A DNA stretch of 35,542 nucleotides from a virus. Below the pieces are notes generated by a model that saw only the letters and a program-made list of their open reading frames with translations, was not told where the DNA came from and searched no databases. Every line of letters starts with the position of its first letter. Within the stretch, counting starts at the first letter, position 1. The DNA lies in the IMG/VR virus record IMGVR_UViG_3300048588_000590, positions 1 to 35,542 of that record; one strand, given 5' to 3'. Positions 5,508 through 13,735 of this stretch are shown here, piece by piece. A program made the translations under genes and the position numbers.

Positions 5508-5876
5508 TCAGAAGAGCCTCCCTGCTGTGATGATTGCGAGCCAAACGAGGATGACCGCGTCTTTGAGATATGGAAGAAATTTTGTTACGTATTCAAGCCA
5601 CCATCGGCGGTCGGCTTTGACTTCTCCGGCGGCTTTGGTTTCGAATTTGCTTCTCAAACGGTCGCGAGAAGAACGAGTTTCTATCGAAGAAACCCTGTTG
5701 ACGATTAGTTCCGCGTGTTCACGCATCCCCTTTATGTCTTGCTCTGCGCGCGTTACCCGACCATTGGTTGCGGTCACTTGAATTTCCACACGGTCAACTT
5801 TGGAGTGTAGGTCTCGTATGTCGCCTTTGAGAGAGCGGAGTGCCTCAAGAACGAGTGTTTGGTCTCCGCGAGGCAT
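5508..5876 (-). CDS. Coiled-coil protein with C-terminal membrane anchor
   Basis: The protein has 122 residues. Residues 8-75 form a heptad-rich coiled coil (LRSLKGDIRDLHSKVDRVEI). A basic linker with RRWWLEY and one C-terminal transmembrane segment (about 102-120, YLKDAVILVWLAIITAG) follow. The layout is like XhlA/haemolysin-type holin accessory proteins. The start ATG 5876 is favoured over an upstream in-frame start at 5921 because a TATA box is centred 27 bases before it, giving a leaderless message. Likely role: lysis or egress, or a membrane tether, together with the holin-like protein. Confidence 0.75.
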   Translation of the reverse strand: MPRGDQTLVLEALRSLKGDIRDLHSKVDRVEIQVTATNGRVTRAEQDIKGMREHAELIVNRVSSIETRSSRDRLRSKFETKAAGEVKADRRWWLEYVTKFLPYLKDAVILVWLAIITAGRLF

Positions 5877-5897
5877 AGTGAAGAAAGGGAAAAACTT

Positions 5898-5910
5898 GTT
5901 TATATGGTTT
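5898..5910 (-). promoter_or_regulatory. TATA box of leaderless membrane-protein gene
   Basis: The minus strand reads aaaccatataaac, centred 27 bases before ATG 5876. This strong match to the genome's late consensus starts an egress unit: coiled-coil membrane protein, phosphoesterase and the gene at 4297-4692. Confidence 0.65.
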
Positions 5911-5921
5911 AGCATAGGCAT

Positions 5922-6236
5922 TCAGTAAACGCACGCGACGAGGTTGCAGGAGCACTCCGGCGTGACGTTTTCTCCGCAGTATCCCGTCCAGTCCCATTCG
6001 CTTTTCTGTCCATCGCACGAGTGAACGTCCATCAAGTCTTGACATAGTTCCATACAAGCGCTGTTGTTGAGCCCTGTGTAGTTCTTCACTGCGTTCGTGT
6101 TTCCTATTTCGTAGCATACGCTCGTTGCTTTCGGGACGCAAGTGAGGTTTTCTGGGCAGGCTGTCGGGGAAACGGGAGTGCAGGCTGTCATCACGAAAGC
6201 TGCTGCGAACAACCAAGCAAGGGTCTTCAAGTTCAT
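5922..6236 (-). CDS. Cysteine-rich secreted lipoprotein
   Basis: The protein has 104 residues. Residues 1-18 are a signal peptide ending in the lipobox-like VMTAC, with Cys19 the expected lipidated residue. The mature part has ten further cysteines and sequons NYT, NNS and NVT, as expected of a disulfide-bonded, glycosylated surface protein. The start overlaps the stop of the larger lipoprotein (ATGA). No enzymatic motif is visible. Viral lipoproteins are often superinfection-exclusion factors, a guess here based on topology. Confidence 0.85.
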   Translation of the reverse strand: MNLKTLAWLFAAAFVMTACTPVSPTACPENLTCVPKATSVCYEIGNTNAVKNYTGLNNSACMELCQDLMDVHSCDGQKSEWDWTGYCGENVTPECSCNLVACVY

Positions 6237-6853
6237 CGTAATCGCACCACCGGAGTTTCTGGTTCTTCGTCTTTCCCGAGCACAGGCACGTCGGTCGATA
6301 ATGGCGGGCGTGTGCGCTCACGGATAAGTTCTTTTACTGGTTCGAGGTCAACTGCTCGAAGGTCTTTCTTGAATGAAAGCTCTGTGGAATTTCCTGTCAC
6401 GGGGTCTGTGCAGCGCCACACGAAGACGTGCGTGTACTGGCTCCGTGCGTCTTCGCTTGTGAGAAGCGCTTTCCGTGAACAAGTTGAAATATTTACGCGG
6501 TTGCTCGTGTTGAGGCGTTCGTATTCAAGTTCCCAAGCAGCGGCGACCGTCAAGTAGTCGACGCGTGTTGAAGTGTTTGCATCAACGAATATTTCGTACG
6601 GGGCGCGGCGGTCTCCTGTCGATACGTTGCCGACGACTTCTGCTTCTGTGAATCGCTCTGTTTTGTTTTCTATCGTTCGATTGAACGCCGTTCGGATGGG
6701 GTTTTCGTCGATGCTTGTGATGTTTTTTTGCGCGGAAGCTGTGGGTGTTTGAGCGCATCCAGTGATTAAAACGACAAGAAACAGCGCTGCGACTGCTATG
6801 AAGCACACTTTGAAGAGGCTTGGTTTGATGTCAACTTTTCTTGGTGTGCTCAT
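6233..6853 (-). CDS. Membrane-anchored lipoprotein with many glycosylation sequons
   Basis: The protein has 206 residues. A positively charged N-terminus precedes a hydrophobic stretch (residues 14-31) ending LITGC, a lipobox at Cys33. The mature domain has eight N-x-S/T sequons (for example NIT, NRT, NKT, NVS, NIS) and two cysteines, and ends in a Pro-rich acidic tail. It overlaps the LamG protein stop and the small lipoprotein start by four bases each, so it belongs to the surface module. Either it anchors the secreted LamG protein or it alters the host envelope; I cannot decide which. Confidence 0.85.
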   Translation of the reverse strand: MSTPRKVDIKPSLFKVCFIAVAALFLVVLITGCAQTPTASAQKNITSIDENPIRTAFNRTIENKTERFTEAEVVGNVSTGDRRAPYEIFVDANTSTRVDYLTVAAAWELEYERLNTSNRVNISTCSRKALLTSEDARSQYTHVFVWRCTDPVTGNSTELSFKKDLRAVDLEPVKELIRERTRPPLSTDVPVLGKDEEPETPVVRLR

Positions 6854-9807
6854 TCTATCGCGAACTCCGGGTTGTCATCCCATAGGTGAAGGTCTACTTC
6901 TGCATCGGCTACGGGTAGAAGATAGCTAAAATTGTATCGGTCCTCGTCCGTCACGTTACGGTAGAGAATGGTTGCGCGAGCCATTGTTCCATCCCAGTTG
7001 TTGAACGCTGTTCCTTCCGAACCAATGATGACGGTGTTTCCTGTGCTGTTGCGTCCGTATGCTGCGGTGCTGTTTCGTACGCTGAATCCGTCCACCCACA
7101 TTTGAAGACGGTCATCGCCGTCAAACGAAGCGACTACGCTGCACCATTCACCAACGGCACACCTTCGAGAGCTGTTTCCGTTGTGGAATATCCCCTGCGG
7201 GCTTATCCATTGAACGTCGCATTCGCTCGCGCTGAAATCGTTTGTTGGGCGCAAGTCATATCCGTTGCTGCTTCCATAGCTGTATAGGTGGTTGATGTAG
7301 TTGCGGACGTTGCAGTTCTCGTGCTTCACGATGAACATATACGTTATTGGCTGCGTGTCCGTGTAGCTCGGTAGAGGGTCCCCTGCGCCGAGAGCGCTTG
7401 AAAGGTAGAGGCTGCTGTCCACGCTGTCTTGGAAGAACTTTCCGTCGTCACGCTGTACTGCTCGGTAGTTCATAAAGTCGTGGTCGCTGCCGCTTCTGTC
7501 GGTGGTTCGGTATAGTCGCGGCTCGAACCCGCTTCCGTCGCAAACTTGTTTGTCCGTGTAGTTGTTGAAGCGCCACAAAACTTCGAGGTTCGTCGTCATA
7601 TCAGTCAAGAGGCTTCCGTTGTGAAGGACTTCTGCTTCGTCCGCACTCAATTCTCTTCCGTACCAGAAAGCGACGTCATCAACACCGCCCTCGTATAATT
7701 GGCTTCCGTACTCGTTGCACAAACGGAGGTCGTTGTTGCCGTTGTTGCCGTTCTTCCCGGTGATGATGTTGTCGACTGCGAGGCAGTTGTTCACGTAGAG
7801 TTGTTGAAGACCGCTTGAACCGTTGAACGTGTGCGTCACGCTGTTCCAACTGTCGATGGCGTACTGGCAGTCTTCTCCGCCATAGTAGAAGTCCACCCCG
7901 TAAACGACGACTGCTTCTGAAAGACCGGACAAGCTTCCGTCGACAAATAGGTTGTATCCTTCGTTTGCTCCGTAGTTGAAACGGTTCACCAACACGCTTT
8001 GGAAAGCGACTTGTCCCGGTTGTACTTTGAAGTGCGTGCTGATGACGTCGCTGCTTGTGTAGTCTGTGGTGACTGCGTCGCCTTCGATGTAGTCGTTCAC
8101 TCCGTCGCAATAGTAGAACCCGTACCCGTTACTTTGATTTATCCACGCTGCGTCGATGGTTGTGACGTCGTTGTTGTTTCCGCTCTCGTCATCAAGAGGA
8201 CCTACGTCGGTGAGGTTCACGACAGAACAGAAGTTCGTTCCTTCGCCGTTTGTGGAAAGAACCCCGCTTTCTTGAAGATTGACTTGCTTCGCTCCGTCAA
8301 CGCGGTCAATCGTCACTTCGCCATCGCCAAGCACTGTTGCGGTGTTTCCTTTGAGGTCGATGCTTTCTTGGTTGCACAAGAGTTCTCCGTCCACAGAATA
8401 ATCGCCGTAACCAACATAATTGCATCCTTCGTCATTCGCTGCGCGTCCTTGACGGTATAGTTCTCGAACACCGAAGTATCCGATGTCCCTGTCGTATAGA
8501 CGAACGTCGTCAATGGCTCCATCCCACCCGCCTCCACTCACTCCCCATCCTGCGAAGAAGTGGTCTTCATCAGCTTCTACTTTGTCGCCTGCGAAAGTCC
8601 AGTTGTTCGTTATGATGCCGTTCGTGTAGAGGAGCGCTTTGTCGTCCTCGTAGTTTGCAGTCATACAAAGGTGCGTCCACGTCTGCGCGGGAACGGGGTT
8701 TGTTATGTCGCTCGTGCATCCGCTGAACCATCGGCAAGAGTATTCGGTGCTTCCGTCGTCCCATATCTGGAGGTCGTACACGCTGTTTCCGCTGCTGTTT
8801 CCAACGGAGAGCTTCCAAGCGTAGTTGCTTCCGCTGCTCTCGCTTCCCATAACTACTCCGTACGTGTTCATATTCGCCCACGTGCACGCTGTGAAGCCGT
8901 TGCGGTAGTCGATGATGGTGTTTGTTGTTCGAGAGAGTTTTTGTCCGCTTGTGTGTTCCCAGCTCGTGTCGGCAGAGTTCCAAGTTCCGCTTACTGTGTC
9001 AAGCGCTACGCTGTTTCCGCTGCTGTCTGCGACGGTGCTTGCTGTCGTGAAGGCGGGAGTGAAGCTGTATCGAAGAATGAGGTCGTTTTCGAGGTCTGCG
9101 ATGGCTGGGCGAATTGGAGAAGGCTTAACGGCAATGGTGACAACACCTCCGCTCACAGTGTCTGCATCGCTGAATGTTCCGGGGTTCACTGTTTGCGTTC
9201 GCTCTTTGTACCAAGCGACTTGTGCAGCGGCGTTACTGGTTCCTGTGCCGCTGTTAACGTGTTGTCCGTTCACGAAGCCGCTCGGGTAGGTCGTTACTCC
9301 TGTGTTCGTGCTGCTTCCGAAGTAAGCGAACCAAGTGTTTTCCGCGACTTGCCAATCTGTCGATAGGGAAGGCGGGTCTGGGCTTGCTGTTGTGCCGCCC
9401 GGGTCTGCTGTCGCGCAGTCGATTCCGCCCGCGACTTGTCCGTGCCAACTACCTTTGCGTATGCGATAAGTAATTGAAGCGAAAGCCTCGTCAACGGTGT
9501 TTCCTACCGTGACGCTGCTTCCTTCTGTTCCGTCGGCTCGTTTCGCGAGAACGTGCGCTGTTGCGAAAGTAGAACGAGACTGTGAGCATATAACGTCCCA
9601 CCCTGTGCTGCTCGGGACACCGACCCCGTCGCTTGTGAAGAACATAAGAAGCAAGTCGCCGTCTTCCGCTGCGGGGACGTCCACGGAGTAGCTTGTACCG
9701 CTCGTGGCGCTATCCGTCACTCCTGCGCCTTTCACTACTGGGTAGAGCGCGAATGCTCCGGGCAGCGCGAAGAGAAGCGCTACTACGAATATTATTGGTT
9801 TGCGCAT
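6850..9807 (-). CDS. Large secreted LamG adhesin / tail-fibre-like protein
   Basis: The protein has 985 residues. A Sec signal peptide (RKPIIFVVALLFALPGAFA) begins it. Residues about 25-230 are a beta-rich domain typical of viral and surface adhesins. Three LamG/concanavalin-like domains follow: about 240-455 (WDGAIDDVRLYDRDIG), 525-745 (GGVDDVAFWYGRELS) and 755-985. These folds bind glycans. Several cysteines and NxS/T sites fit an extracellular location. The start ATG 9807 follows GAGGGAG and overlaps the previous gene by 16 bases. It sits where tail fibres sit, but the signal peptide implies export. It is therefore either a host-surface protein or a fibre matured outside the cytoplasm. Confidence 0.88.
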   Translation of the reverse strand: MRKPIIFVVALLFALPGAFALYPVVKGAGVTDSATSGTSYSVDVPAAEDGDLLLMFFTSDGVGVPSSTGWDVICSQSRSTFATAHVLAKRADGTEGSSVTVGNTVDEAFASITYRIRKGSWHGQVAGGIDCATADPGGTTASPDPPSLSTDWQVAENTWFAYFGSSTNTGVTTYPSGFVNGQHVNSGTGTSNAAAQVAWYKERTQTVNPGTFSDADTVSGGVVTIAVKPSPIRPAIADLENDLILRYSFTPAFTTASTVADSSGNSVALDTVSGTWNSADTSWEHTSGQKLSRTTNTIIDYRNGFTACTWANMNTYGVVMGSESSGSNYAWKLSVGNSSGNSVYDLQIWDDGSTEYSCRWFSGCTSDITNPVPAQTWTHLCMTANYEDDKALLYTNGIITNNWTFAGDKVEADEDHFFAGWGVSGGGWDGAIDDVRLYDRDIGYFGVRELYRQGRAANDEGCNYVGYGDYSVDGELLCNQESIDLKGNTATVLGDGEVTIDRVDGAKQVNLQESGVLSTNGEGTNFCSVVNLTDVGPLDDESGNNNDVTTIDAAWINQSNGYGFYYCDGVNDYIEGDAVTTDYTSSDVISTHFKVQPGQVAFQSVLVNRFNYGANEGYNLFVDGSLSGLSEAVVVYGVDFYYGGEDCQYAIDSWNSVTHTFNGSSGLQQLYVNNCLAVDNIITGKNGNNGNNDLRLCNEYGSQLYEGGVDDVAFWYGRELSADEAEVLHNGSLLTDMTTNLEVLWRFNNYTDKQVCDGSGFEPRLYRTTDRSGSDHDFMNYRAVQRDDGKFFQDSVDSSLYLSSALGAGDPLPSYTDTQPITYMFIVKHENCNVRNYINHLYSYGSSNGYDLRPTNDFSASECDVQWISPQGIFHNGNSSRRCAVGEWCSVVASFDGDDRLQMWVDGFSVRNSTAAYGRNSTGNTVIIGSEGTAFNNWDGTMARATILYRNVTDEDRYNFSYLLPVADAEVDLHLWDDNPEFAIE

Positions 9808-12110
9808 ACTCCCTCGTCGCCACTCGGACCACAGAACGAGGTTTCCGTGGCGTTCCAGCAGTAAATCGCTCGTCCGCCCGCGTAGGAACAACCCGTCGTG
9901 CTCGTCACAGTGATATTCTGTGTTGCAACGAAACTCTCGGCGTAAGTGTCGTTCTGAACATACAAGTTTGCCTTGCCAGTGTTCGTGTTGGTTATGTTGA
10001 TAGCTGTGTTACTTGTGCTAAAAGAACGAAACTCATTATTGGTGTTTGCAAGCAGAATGTATTGATAGTTATCCCATTCCACGGCTTCACCGCCACCGTT
10101 AATATATAACCGAGGAGAATACGAAGGACTTTTACTAATGTATGCTGTTCCAGAGTCGCTGGTGTATAGCTTGTAGTCGCCGAGACGGATGTCTTTCGTC
10201 AAGTTTGCCGACGCGTCAAATGGTGAATCCCCGCTTCCACTGCCAGCTTCTTTTGGAACATAAACGCACTGCACGCCGCCCGTTGTTGTGTTTTGCGTTA
10301 CTGCGTAGTGTGTGCTGTTGCTTCCGGCGCAGTTTCCGGTTCCTGCTTTCGCGTTCCAAGTTGAAGCGCTTGATATGTAGCTGTCGCCGATGGCGTTTCC
10401 TTGATACGTCGCGCCTGTGATTACTCCGTTCGTTACGTCCCAAGTGTCGGAGGCGACGTCTATCCTGTCTCCTCCATCGCCCACTGTGAGAGTTCCTGTC
10501 GTGGTGAGGGTTCCGCTGATGCTGTTGCTACCGATAGTGCCGCCGCTCACCGTGAGCGCGTCTGCTACGTCCGCGTCAACAACGTCTGTTCCGCCGATGC
10601 GGTAAACGTAGGCTCCGCCGATTGTGACTGCTGTCGGAATGTCTGTTGCTATGCTTGGAACTCCTGCTCCGCTCGTTACGAGAACGCCGCTGTTTGCTGT
10701 GGTTATTTGTCCGACCACGTTTGTTGCGCTGCTGTAAAGGATGCGGTTGACTGTCGTGCTCACTGGGTACGTTGCACTGCTCCACGCTGGAAGAGCACTC
10801 GCTCCGCCACTTCGAAGGACTTGACCGCTGCTCCCTGTTGCGAGAGTTTGATGCGCCCCGGTGGCGGTTGTTCCTGCCGCGATGAGCCCGTACGCAGTCG
10901 TGCTCGTACTGCGACCAGTACCGCCGTCGGAAACAGGGACGTCTGTACCGCCTGCGCTGTAATACGTTCCTGCTGCTTGATACACGCTGCTTATGTCGTC
11001 GCAGTTCCCTTCGCCGTCAAGGTAAGTGGTTGTTCCACTGCATATAGTGTTCGCGTTTGTGTTGTCGTCACCGTCGCTCAATCCGCTCGGGATGCTTGTT
11101 AAGCTACTGAAAACGCCGTCGAAATCGTTTGTGCTGTCAGTGTCAAGGTTCGGGTACGTTCCGTCAACAGCAGCAACAATCTCGGCAGTGGTATTGCCGC
11201 CTCCTGTTGCTGTGCTGCTTACGATGATGTCATTTCCTGAAAGAACCACTGTGACGCCTGTTCCGTTCTTTACGCGTATAGTTTCTCCGTCACCGATGCT
11301 CGTGCTGCTTGTTTCGTTCCCCCAGTTGAAAGAAGCGATGCCACTGCTCGCGCTGTTGTCGATTCCGCACTGCCAAGCTCCGCTCGTGCTGTTCCACTCA
11401 AGAATCTCTCCGTCGGAACAACCTTGCGCTTTATCGAGCTTCGATGCGTTGATGGATGCGATACTCGCGTTCTGTGTTGCGTCGACTGCTACTGCTGCGT
11501 TTGCTGTGCTTTGAGCGGTTGCTGCGTCAGCGAGCGCTTGTACTGCGGTATCGTTTACTGTTCCGAGCCCTGTTTGGAGTGCTGTGATGTTCACTTGAAG
11601 CGCTGAAAGAATGGTTGTGAGACCTTGAACTGCTCCTTGAGAGATAGAAATAGCTACGTTCGTGAAAAGGGTTGCTCGTCCGTCTTGGTCGAAAGTACCT
11701 TGCGCCACGTGTGAAGCGTTGCCGTAAGTTCCGGGAGTTACTGCTGTGTCTTGCAGTGCTGTTGGTGAGACGACGCCTGTTCCTTCGTTGATGTAGCGAG
11801 CGTCTGCCCACGAGGTGTTCACTGAAAGGTTCTTGTACGTGTCGTTCCCTTGCACTATGACTGTGTTGTCGGCTGCTACGAGACCAGAAAAGTTCGCTCC
11901 CGAGCCACTGCCGCCGCTTCCGCTGCCGTTTACTTCGCTCCACGAATTGATGCACCCGCTCGTGTTGAGGCATAGCCACGCTGCGTTGTTGATGCCGTAG
12001 TTCGTTCTGAATGTGATGTTCCTGTCGCTGTACTGGTCGGAGAGCGCGGAGACTGATGCGACCATAGTGACGGCGAAGATGATTGCTGCGATTAGTGGGA
12101 GGTTTTTCAT
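9792..12110 (-). CDS. Tail-fibre-like protein with N-terminal signal peptide
   Basis: The protein has 772 residues. Residues 1-22 (MKNLPLIAAIIFAVTMVASV) form a signal peptide. The body is Ser/Thr/Gly-rich with fibre features: a GSGSG-linked region, a helical Ala-rich stretch (about 145-210), the phage-fibre signature VSDGGTGRST and SSGQVLRSGG, then beta-repeat segments. The C-terminal 30 residues hold a Cys pair motif (CSYAGGRAIYCW, CGPSGDEGVC) and sequons. The start ATG 12110 forms TAATG with the upstream stop. The text reads as a receptor-binding fibre, yet it should be secreted. That mismatch links it with the LamG protein downstream. Confidence 0.88.
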   Translation of the reverse strand: MKNLPLIAAIIFAVTMVASVSALSDQYSDRNITFRTNYGINNAAWLCLNTSGCINSWSEVNGSGSGGSGSGANFSGLVAADNTVIVQGNDTYKNLSVNTSWADARYINEGTGVVSPTALQDTAVTPGTYGNASHVAQGTFDQDGRATLFTNVAISISQGAVQGLTTILSALQVNITALQTGLGTVNDTAVQALADAATAQSTANAAVAVDATQNASIASINASKLDKAQGCSDGEILEWNSTSGAWQCGIDNSASSGIASFNWGNETSSTSIGDGETIRVKNGTGVTVVLSGNDIIVSSTATGGGNTTAEIVAAVDGTYPNLDTDSTNDFDGVFSSLTSIPSGLSDGDDNTNANTICSGTTTYLDGEGNCDDISSVYQAAGTYYSAGGTDVPVSDGGTGRSTSTTAYGLIAAGTTATGAHQTLATGSSGQVLRSGGASALPAWSSATYPVSTTVNRILYSSATNVVGQITTANSGVLVTSGAGVPSIATDIPTAVTIGGAYVYRIGGTDVVDADVADALTVSGGTIGSNSISGTLTTTGTLTVGDGGDRIDVASDTWDVTNGVITGATYQGNAIGDSYISSASTWNAKAGTGNCAGSNSTHYAVTQNTTTGGVQCVYVPKEAGSGSGDSPFDASANLTKDIRLGDYKLYTSDSGTAYISKSPSYSPRLYINGGGEAVEWDNYQYILLANTNNEFRSFSTSNTAINITNTNTGKANLYVQNDTYAESFVATQNITVTSTTGCSYAGGRAIYCWNATETSFCGPSGDEGVCANQ

Positions 12111-12364
12111 TATGCGTCGTTGAGGATTATTTCCTTCCAAGAGGTGTTCGTGAGACCTACTGCGTAGTACACTTGGTCGGTGTCCGTGTCTGTGTAAGTC
12201 TGCCCGCGGTACGCGGGAGTGGTTACTCCTTGCGGGCTTCCGCTGCCGTTCAAGGCTGCTCCTTGTACAGTGAGGTTTTCTACGATGTTGAGTGTGATGT
12301 TGTCGAGTTCCGTGATGGTTGCGTCGATGGAATCGTACTCTGTGATGGTGAGTGTCACTGCCAT
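12110..12364 (-). CDS. Small baseplate/fibre-associated protein
   Basis: The protein has 84 residues. The N-terminal half is beta-rich with alternating hydrophobics (LDNITLNIVENLTVQG). The C-terminal half has GQTYTDTDTDQVYYAVG, then NTSWKEI, which resembles the short GxxYxDT...YxxxGTxxxW unit common in phage tail fibres. The start has GAGGTGAGC just upstream, at the end of the preceding gene. It probably trimerises with or caps a fibre. Confidence 0.75.
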   Translation of the reverse strand: MAVTLTITEYDSIDATITELDNITLNIVENLTVQGAALNGSGSPQGVTTPAYRGQTYTDTDTDQVYYAVGLTNTSWKEIILNDA

Positions 12365-12366
12365 TT

Positions 12367-12738
12367 TCAGCTCACCTCGGTCACTCGCGGAACAAGAGTT
12401 ATTTTTCCCCCGAGGAGGCGTTTCGGCGTGCTTGAACCGTCGATTGAGAATAGGTCGTAGCTTGCGGTGCTGAAAGAGAGGTCGTTCACGTCGTCCTCGT
12501 CTATGAGTAGCTGGAATACTCCGTCGGGTCCGTCTACGATGGTGATGCGTCCGTTCGCGCTTGTGAGGGCGATGTACGTTGTCGCGCTCCCTGCTTTGGG
12601 TTTGACGCTCATTGAGAAAGTGTAGGTCGATATGTCTATGGGGTCGCCAGTAGATGTATCTGTGACGCGTATGCGTCGGCGCCACGGCATCCCTTGCTTC
12701 ATTGTTGTATTGTAGGGTTGCTCAACGATAACGACCAT
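12367..12738 (-). CDS. Baseplate protein, BppU N-terminal-like
   Basis: The protein has 123 residues. The pattern KQGMPWRRRIRV, then DPIDISTYTFSMSVKP, then DGVFQLLIDEDDVNDL matches the beta-sandwich at the N-terminus of upper baseplate proteins (xQGxxxxxxxxxxDxxGxPxDLTGYxxxxxxR). The ATG 12738 would be leaderless from the TATA-like element at 12762-12773. An in-frame ATG at 12702 lies downstream of a second TATA-like sequence (gtataaaag, 12741-12749) and is an alternative start. Confidence 0.75.
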   Translation of the reverse strand: MVVIVEQPYNTTMKQGMPWRRRIRVTDTSTGDPIDISTYTFSMSVKPKAGSATTYIALTSANGRITIVDGPDGVFQLLIDEDDVNDLSFSTASYDLFSIDGSSTPKRLLGGKITLVPRVTEVS

Positions 12739-12761
12739 AGCTTTTATACGCCTCTCTTCGC

Positions 12762-12773
12762 CTTAAATGTTTT
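12762..12773 (-). promoter_or_regulatory. TATA-like element before baseplate gene
   Basis: The minus strand reads aaaacatttaag, centred about 28 bases before ATG 12738. It shares AAACAT with the other late promoters. It probably adds expression for the fibre and surface module. Confidence 0.45.
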
Positions 12774-12781
12774 GCTTTGCT

Positions 12782-13732
12782 TTATAGGAACTCGAACCCG
12801 AGCTCTTCTACTACGAGCGGCATCGGGATTGCCATTGAGAACTGGCTGCTTCCTGCGAAAACGAGACCTACCGCTGCTTGGTCTGTGCGGCTTACGAGGA
12901 CGCTTCCGCTGTCTCCGCGGTCGCTCATATAAGAGTATAGGTCTACGCCTGTGAATGTGAGGGGTTTTTCGAGCCCGTAGTCGATGGTGACGGTCACTCC
13001 TCGGTCTCGGAGTGCTCCGAAAGTGTACTCCGTTGTTCGCCCGTACTTGTGCACTACTTCGTTACTCGCGGGTTCTCTGTATCCTTTGATGCTCCCGACT
13101 TTGATGATGCTCGCAACTGGCTCTTCATTCAGAGCGACTATTGCTGCGTCGATTTTGTTGTTCGCGGCTCTTTCGAGTGCTGGGCTGCACGCTACGGTTC
13201 CGATTACCCTGCCGCTTATCCCGGGCTGGATAATGCTTGCTCCGAGAACTGGTCTTGTTGGGTCGCGGTTCACTACGTGCGCGTTCGTAAGAAGACCTCG
13301 GCGCATTTCTACGTCATCGCCGCGTGCGCGGAATAATCGCAGGAAGCCTCCGAGGAATCGTCCGAGAAGCGATGTTTGTTTGTAGACCGCGTATTGTATG
13401 GGTGCTCCTGCTGTTCCCATAAAACCTTCTCCGCTCGGTCCTATCTCGCATCCGCCGCGAATTGGTTTGTAGCTTTTCCTGTCTGCGAGCGCGCGTACGT
13501 TTCCGAGTTCGATGACTTTCGTTGGCTTGCTTTTGAGGACGCCTGTCTTGATTGTTTCCGGGACGATGTCTTTTTCAGTCCAGTTCGGAAGCGAAGGGTC
13601 GCTTACTTTGCGTTGCAGCGTTGGCATCTTCATTTTCTTCTGCACGTACACGCGAACTTCTGCTTTGTCTTCTTTGAAGCCGACGACGTTGTAGTTCGTT
13701 TCGTCGAGGAATTTCTTTAAGTGACGATTCAT
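12782..13732 (-). CDS. Trypsin-like serine protease in tail module
   Basis: The protein has 316 residues. The chymotrypsin-fold triad is complete: His152 in LLTNAHVV, Asp195 in NNKIDAAIVAL and Ser275 in SDRGDSGSVLV. Residues 1-100 form a basic N-terminal region with no signal peptide, followed by a glycine-rich entry to the protease domain. It is encoded between baseplate and fibre genes, so it may be a virion-borne protease that processes tail proteins or cuts host surface (S-layer) protein during entry. It could also be a cytoplasmic maturation enzyme. The fold call is firm; the role is inference. Confidence 0.9.
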   Translation of the reverse strand: MNRHLKKFLDETNYNVVGFKEDKAEVRVYVQKKMKMPTLQRKVSDPSLPNWTEKDIVPETIKTGVLKSKPTKVIELGNVRALADRKSYKPIRGGCEIGPSGEGFMGTAGAPIQYAVYKQTSLLGRFLGGFLRLFRARGDDVEMRRGLLTNAHVVNRDPTRPVLGASIIQPGISGRVIGTVACSPALERAANNKIDAAIVALNEEPVASIIKVGSIKGYREPASNEVVHKYGRTTEYTFGALRDRGVTVTIDYGLEKPLTFTGVDLYSYMSDRGDSGSVLVSRTDQAAVGLVFAGSSQFSMAIPMPLVVEELGFEFL

Positions 13733-13735
13733 ATT

